Below are positions 6,287 through 7,899 of a DNA stretch of 7,899 nucleotides, in pieces. The notes below the pieces were generated by a model. It saw only the letters and a program-made list of their open reading frames with translations. It was not told the DNA's origin and ran no database searches. Numbering within the stretch: position 1 is the first letter of the stretch; every line of letters starts with the position of its first letter. The position numbers and the translations under genes are program-made. The stretch lies in assembly GCA_035296965.1 (NCBI GenBank), contig DATGZX010000226.1:1-7899 (forward strand), written 5' to 3'. This stretch comes from DATGZX01 sp035296965. Its GTDB lineage: Bacteria > Planctomycetota > Planctomycetia > Gemmatales > Gemmataceae.

Positions 6287-6306
6287 CACAAGCTGCTAGC
6301 TTGTGC
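6286..6306. repeat. Perfect hairpin after the DUF1444-like gene
   Basis: GCACAAGCT (6286-6294) and AGCTTGTGC (6298-6306) form a perfect 9-bp stem with a three-base loop, starting on the last base of the TAG stop codon. No T-run follows. The position suggests a 3' stabiliser or transcription stop for the TPR/DUF1444 unit, or another small interspersed palindrome. Confidence 0.6.
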
Positions 6307-6328
6307 CACAATCCCTCAGCTCAGCCGT

Positions 6329-6418
6329 ACTATATGGCCGTGCGAGATTCAGCAGTAGGTCAGGTTTCCAACCTGACCGGACAGATTGGGAAATCTGTCC
6401 TACGCCGCTGCCGAATCA
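6329..6418. repeat. Palindromic element, copy B (nested hairpins)
   Basis: This is the second member of the family seen at 3738-3853, in the same orientation. The left edge ACTATATGGCCGTGCG (6329-6344) matches copy A at 15 of 16 bases, and the right edge GCTGCCGAATCA (6407-6418) is identical. The core differs: one hairpin GGTCAGGTT/AACCTGACC (6358-6378, loop TCC) is followed directly by GGACAGATT/AATCTGTCC (6379-6400, loop GGGA). The outermost arms GTAGG and CCTAC also pair, so again two hairpins can merge into one cruciform. The short open frame 6301-6519 reads through it and includes the QVSNLTGQIG string; I treat this as a by-product of the repeat. Hairpins of this sequence type are, from memory, widespread in planctomycete genomes. 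Confidence 0.85.
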
Positions 6419-6477
6419 AGCCTGCTGATATAGCTGACGCCTTCTCTCACGATCTCTCCCTTTTTTGCCCCGCCTCC

Positions 6478-6506
6478 TTGCACCCGGAATATGCACTCGT
6501 TATACT
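6478..6506 (+). promoter_or_regulatory. Sigma70-type promoter
   Basis: TTGCAC (6478-6483) and TATACT (6501-6506) are separated by exactly 17 bp. Each is close to consensus, making this the best-formed promoter in the window. Transcription would start near 6513 and run into the HD-GYP regulator gene, giving a leader of about 230 nt. It lies just after palindromic element B. Confidence 0.6.
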
Positions 6507-6745
6507 GCCTGAGCCTTGAAGAATCCGTTCTCTCTCCCCCACCTACGATCGCAACGCTGCTTTCATGGGCGACCTTCGGTCGTTGGACTTGGGTACGGGG
6601 CCTTGTGGCTACAGGAACAGGATGGGTAATGGCGCCATGCGCCCGATTGCCGAGAACGCCATTCCTTGACGAGAAGATGCGTCGGGCGGCAAATACCTGA
6701 TTAGAACCGGGTCGATTTGCCCTCAACTCGTTGCGGGGGGGAACA
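6507..6745 (+). other. Long 5' leader of the HD-GYP gene
   Basis: There is no convincing gene between the promoter and the ATG at 6746. An open frame at 6491-6700 begins upstream of the predicted transcription start, has no ribosome binding site and encodes nothing recognisable. The leader contains a small hairpin CGACC/GGTCG (6570-6582) and a 10-bp palindrome ATGGCGCCAT (6629-6638). I looked for a cyclic-di-GMP riboswitch, which would fit the gene's function, and did not recognise one. Confidence 0.45.
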
Positions 6746-7777
6746 ATGCCTATCGAAGAATACCGGGAAGATGTCGCCGTAACCGTCGTGGACGACGAGC
6801 CCTGCATGCGCGACGTGCTCGTCCGCGCCGCCCGTTCCTGGCGCTATTCTTGCCAGGCAGCCGCCAGCGCTGAACAAGCGCTCGAGCTTCTGGAAGAGCG
6901 GCCGACTCCCGTCGTGGTCACTGACCTGCGCATGCCCGGCAACGGCGGCGTCTGGCTGGTCCGCGAGATCCAGCGGCGTTGGCCCGGCACCGGGATCATT
7001 GTCATCACCGCGGGCGAAGATAGCGCCGCCGCCAAGGACTGCCTGAACGCCGGCGCCGACCGTTATTTCCTCAAGCCAATCAACCTGGAAGAATTCCGGG
7101 ACGCGCTGGAGAGCACCCTCCATTCCTATCAGATCGAACAGGAGCGCGAGCGCTATCGCCGGCGGCTGGAACTCAAAGTCAAGCGGCAGATGGGGAAGGT
7201 GCGGCGCACGTTCCTGTCGGCCATCGATAGCCTGATTCGAACGGTGGAGGCCCGCCACCCTTATACCAAGGGGCACTCGCTGCGGGTGTGCCATTTTAGC
7301 CGGCTGCTGGGCGCTGCCCTGGGGCTGGATGCGAGCCTGCGCAAGCGACTCATCCTGGCCGGCAAGCTCCACGATATCGGCAAGGTCGGCACGCCGGAGG
7401 CGATTCTCAACAAACCGGGGGCGCTCACCGAGCAAGAATTTGAGGTAATCCGGGAGCACCCAGTTACGGGGGAGCGCATCCTCACTCCAATCATTCGCAG
7501 TCGCCGGGTGCTGGTGGCCATTCGTGGCCATCACGAACGCTGGGACGGCAAGGGCTACCCCGACGGCCTCTGCGGCGAAAGCATCCCGCTCTTGGCCCGG
7601 GTCATTGCCATCACCGATTGCTTCGATGCCCTCACCAGCTCGCGGGCCTATCGCCAGGCGCTCTCCGCGCCGGAGGCGTTCGACGTGCTGCGCGCAGGGG
7701 CCGGCACGCAATTCCAGGCGGATCTCGTGAGCGCCTTCATCTCCTTGGGGCCTTCTCTGCCCTCTTCTTTCGTTTAA
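6746..7777 (+). CDS. Response regulator with HD-GYP c-di-GMP phosphodiesterase domain
   Basis: A 343-residue cytoplasmic two-domain regulator of the RpfG type. Residues about 9-128 are a receiver domain: acidic pair Asp16-Asp17, phosphoacceptor Asp60 in VVTDLRMPG, Thr88 in VITAGED and Lys110 in LKPIN. A charged helical linker (about 129-155) leads to an HD-GYP domain. That domain has His177 in KGHSLRV, His209-Asp210 in LHDIGK, His238 in REHP, His262-His263 in HHERWDGKGYP, the GYP at 270-272 and Asp291 in ITDCFDAL. All expected metal ligands and the GYP motif are present, so it should hydrolyse cyclic di-GMP under control of a partner kinase, which is not in the window. ATG 6746 is preferred over the in-frame TTG at 6731 because the G-run at 6735-6741 serves as its ribosome binding site. 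The last two codons and the stop lie inside a palindromic repeat, so the C-terminus may have been reshaped by its insertion. Confidence 0.93.
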   Translation: MPIEEYREDVAVTVVDDEPCMRDVLVRAARSWRYSCQAAASAEQALELLEERPTPVVVTDLRMPGNGGVWLVREIQRRWPGTGIIVITAGEDSAAAKDCLNAGADRYFLKPINLEEFRDALESTLHSYQIEQERERYRRRLELKVKRQMGKVRRTFLSAIDSLIRTVEARHPYTKGHSLRVCHFSRLLGAALGLDASLRKRLILAGKLHDIGKVGTPEAILNKPGALTEQEFEVIREHPVTGERILTPIIRSRRVLVAIRGHHERWDGKGYPDGLCGESIPLLARVIAITDCFDALTSSRAYRQALSAPEAFDVLRAGAGTQFQADLVSAFISLGPSLPSSFV

Positions 7778-7864
7778 CCGCGAGCCAGCGGCGAGCGCGT
7801 GAACAGAAGGGAAAGAGCGTCCTGTCAGTTGACGCGCTCGCCGCTGGCTCGCGGTTAAACGAAA
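7768..7864. repeat. 33-bp perfect palindrome overlapping the gene end
   Basis: Bases 7768-7800 and 7832-7864 are perfect inverse copies (33 bp each) around a 31-base spacer (7801-7831). The left arm contains the last two codons and TAA stop (7775-7777) of the HD-GYP gene. It would form a very stable hairpin in RNA and could protect or end the transcript from either side. Its length and perfection are beyond an ordinary terminator, and it is followed by AAAA only on the right side. It reads as an interspersed or mobile repeat. Confidence 0.85.
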
Positions 7865-7899
7865 ATTGGCTGCGAGCGCGTGAACAGAAGGGAAAGAGC
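7791..7899. repeat. Direct repeat, 28-bp units 81 bp apart, cut by window end
   Basis: The 28 bases at 7791-7818, beginning GCGAGCGCGTGAACAG, recur exactly at 7872-7899 with a period of 81 bp. The second copy reaches the last base of the window, so the true repeat length and copy number cannot be seen. The first copy begins inside the left arm of the 33-bp palindrome, so the palindrome and direct repeat are parts of one repeating unit. Confidence 0.8.

Noticed and set aside
6301..6519. 72-codon open frame over palindromic element B
   Set aside because: No ribosome binding site. The sequence is a translation of the repeat hairpins, and this type of frame is a frequent spurious call in repeat-rich genomes.
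6491..6700. 69-codon open frame after the promoter
   Set aside because: It starts upstream of the predicted transcription start, lacks a ribosome binding site and encodes nothing recognisable.
6507..6745. Cyclic-di-GMP riboswitch in the leader of the HD-GYP gene
   Set aside because: The conserved core elements I know for GEMM-type riboswitches are not visible; only a small hairpin and a short palindrome are present.
7768..7899. CRISPR array at the window end
   Set aside because: Only two direct-repeat copies are visible, 81 bp apart, and the material between them contains a long palindrome arm rather than a unique spacer; no cas gene is present.

Overview
The window reads as GC-rich accessory DNA from a bacterium, most likely a member of the Planctomycetota. 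The grounds are a kinesin-light-chain-type TPR protein, secreted sugar hydrolases, two domain-of-unknown-function proteins of the DUF6585 and DUF1444 type, and long gene-free gaps packed with palindromic repeats of a kind I remember from planctomycete genomes. No ribosomal or other marker gene is present, so the assignment is an inference. Every supported gene lies on the + strand.

Layout. 1-467 holds no gene I can support; it carries two strong hairpins, a MITE-like inverted-repeat unit and a possible promoter. 468-3704 is a compact three-gene run with about 15 bp between genes: a secreted alpha/beta-hydrolase (esterase type), a two-TM protein with a DUF6585-like cytoplasmic part, and a secreted GH29 alpha-L-fucosidase. 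3705-4105 is a scarred junction: a palindromic element, then the isolated 3' end of a second TPR gene, then a short echo of the fucosidase C-terminus. 4106-6286 is a two-gene unit: a membrane-anchored TPR protein, whose N-terminus appears broken by a one-base frameshift, and a DUF1444-like protein. 6287-6745 is gene-free, with a second copy of the palindromic element and a well-formed sigma70-type promoter. 6746-7777 encodes a response regulator with an HD-GYP cyclic-di-GMP phosphodiesterase domain. The window ends in a 33-bp perfect palindrome and the beginning of a direct-repeat array that supplies the stop codon of that gene.

The most informative observation is that the junction debris is ordered. 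Pieces resembling the fucosidase end, the TPR start, the TPR end and the DUF1444 start occur in the order expected if a fucosidase-TPR-DUF1444 block had once been duplicated in tandem and then lost its middle by two deletions, one of them now occupied by a palindromic element.

Functionally, the esterase and fucosidase suggest removal of acyl and fucosyl groups from complex glycans outside the cytoplasm. The TPR/DUF1444 pair has no assigned job. The HD-GYP regulator is a stand-alone signalling gene. I see no CRISPR array, tRNA, rRNA, transposase or recognisable defence system.
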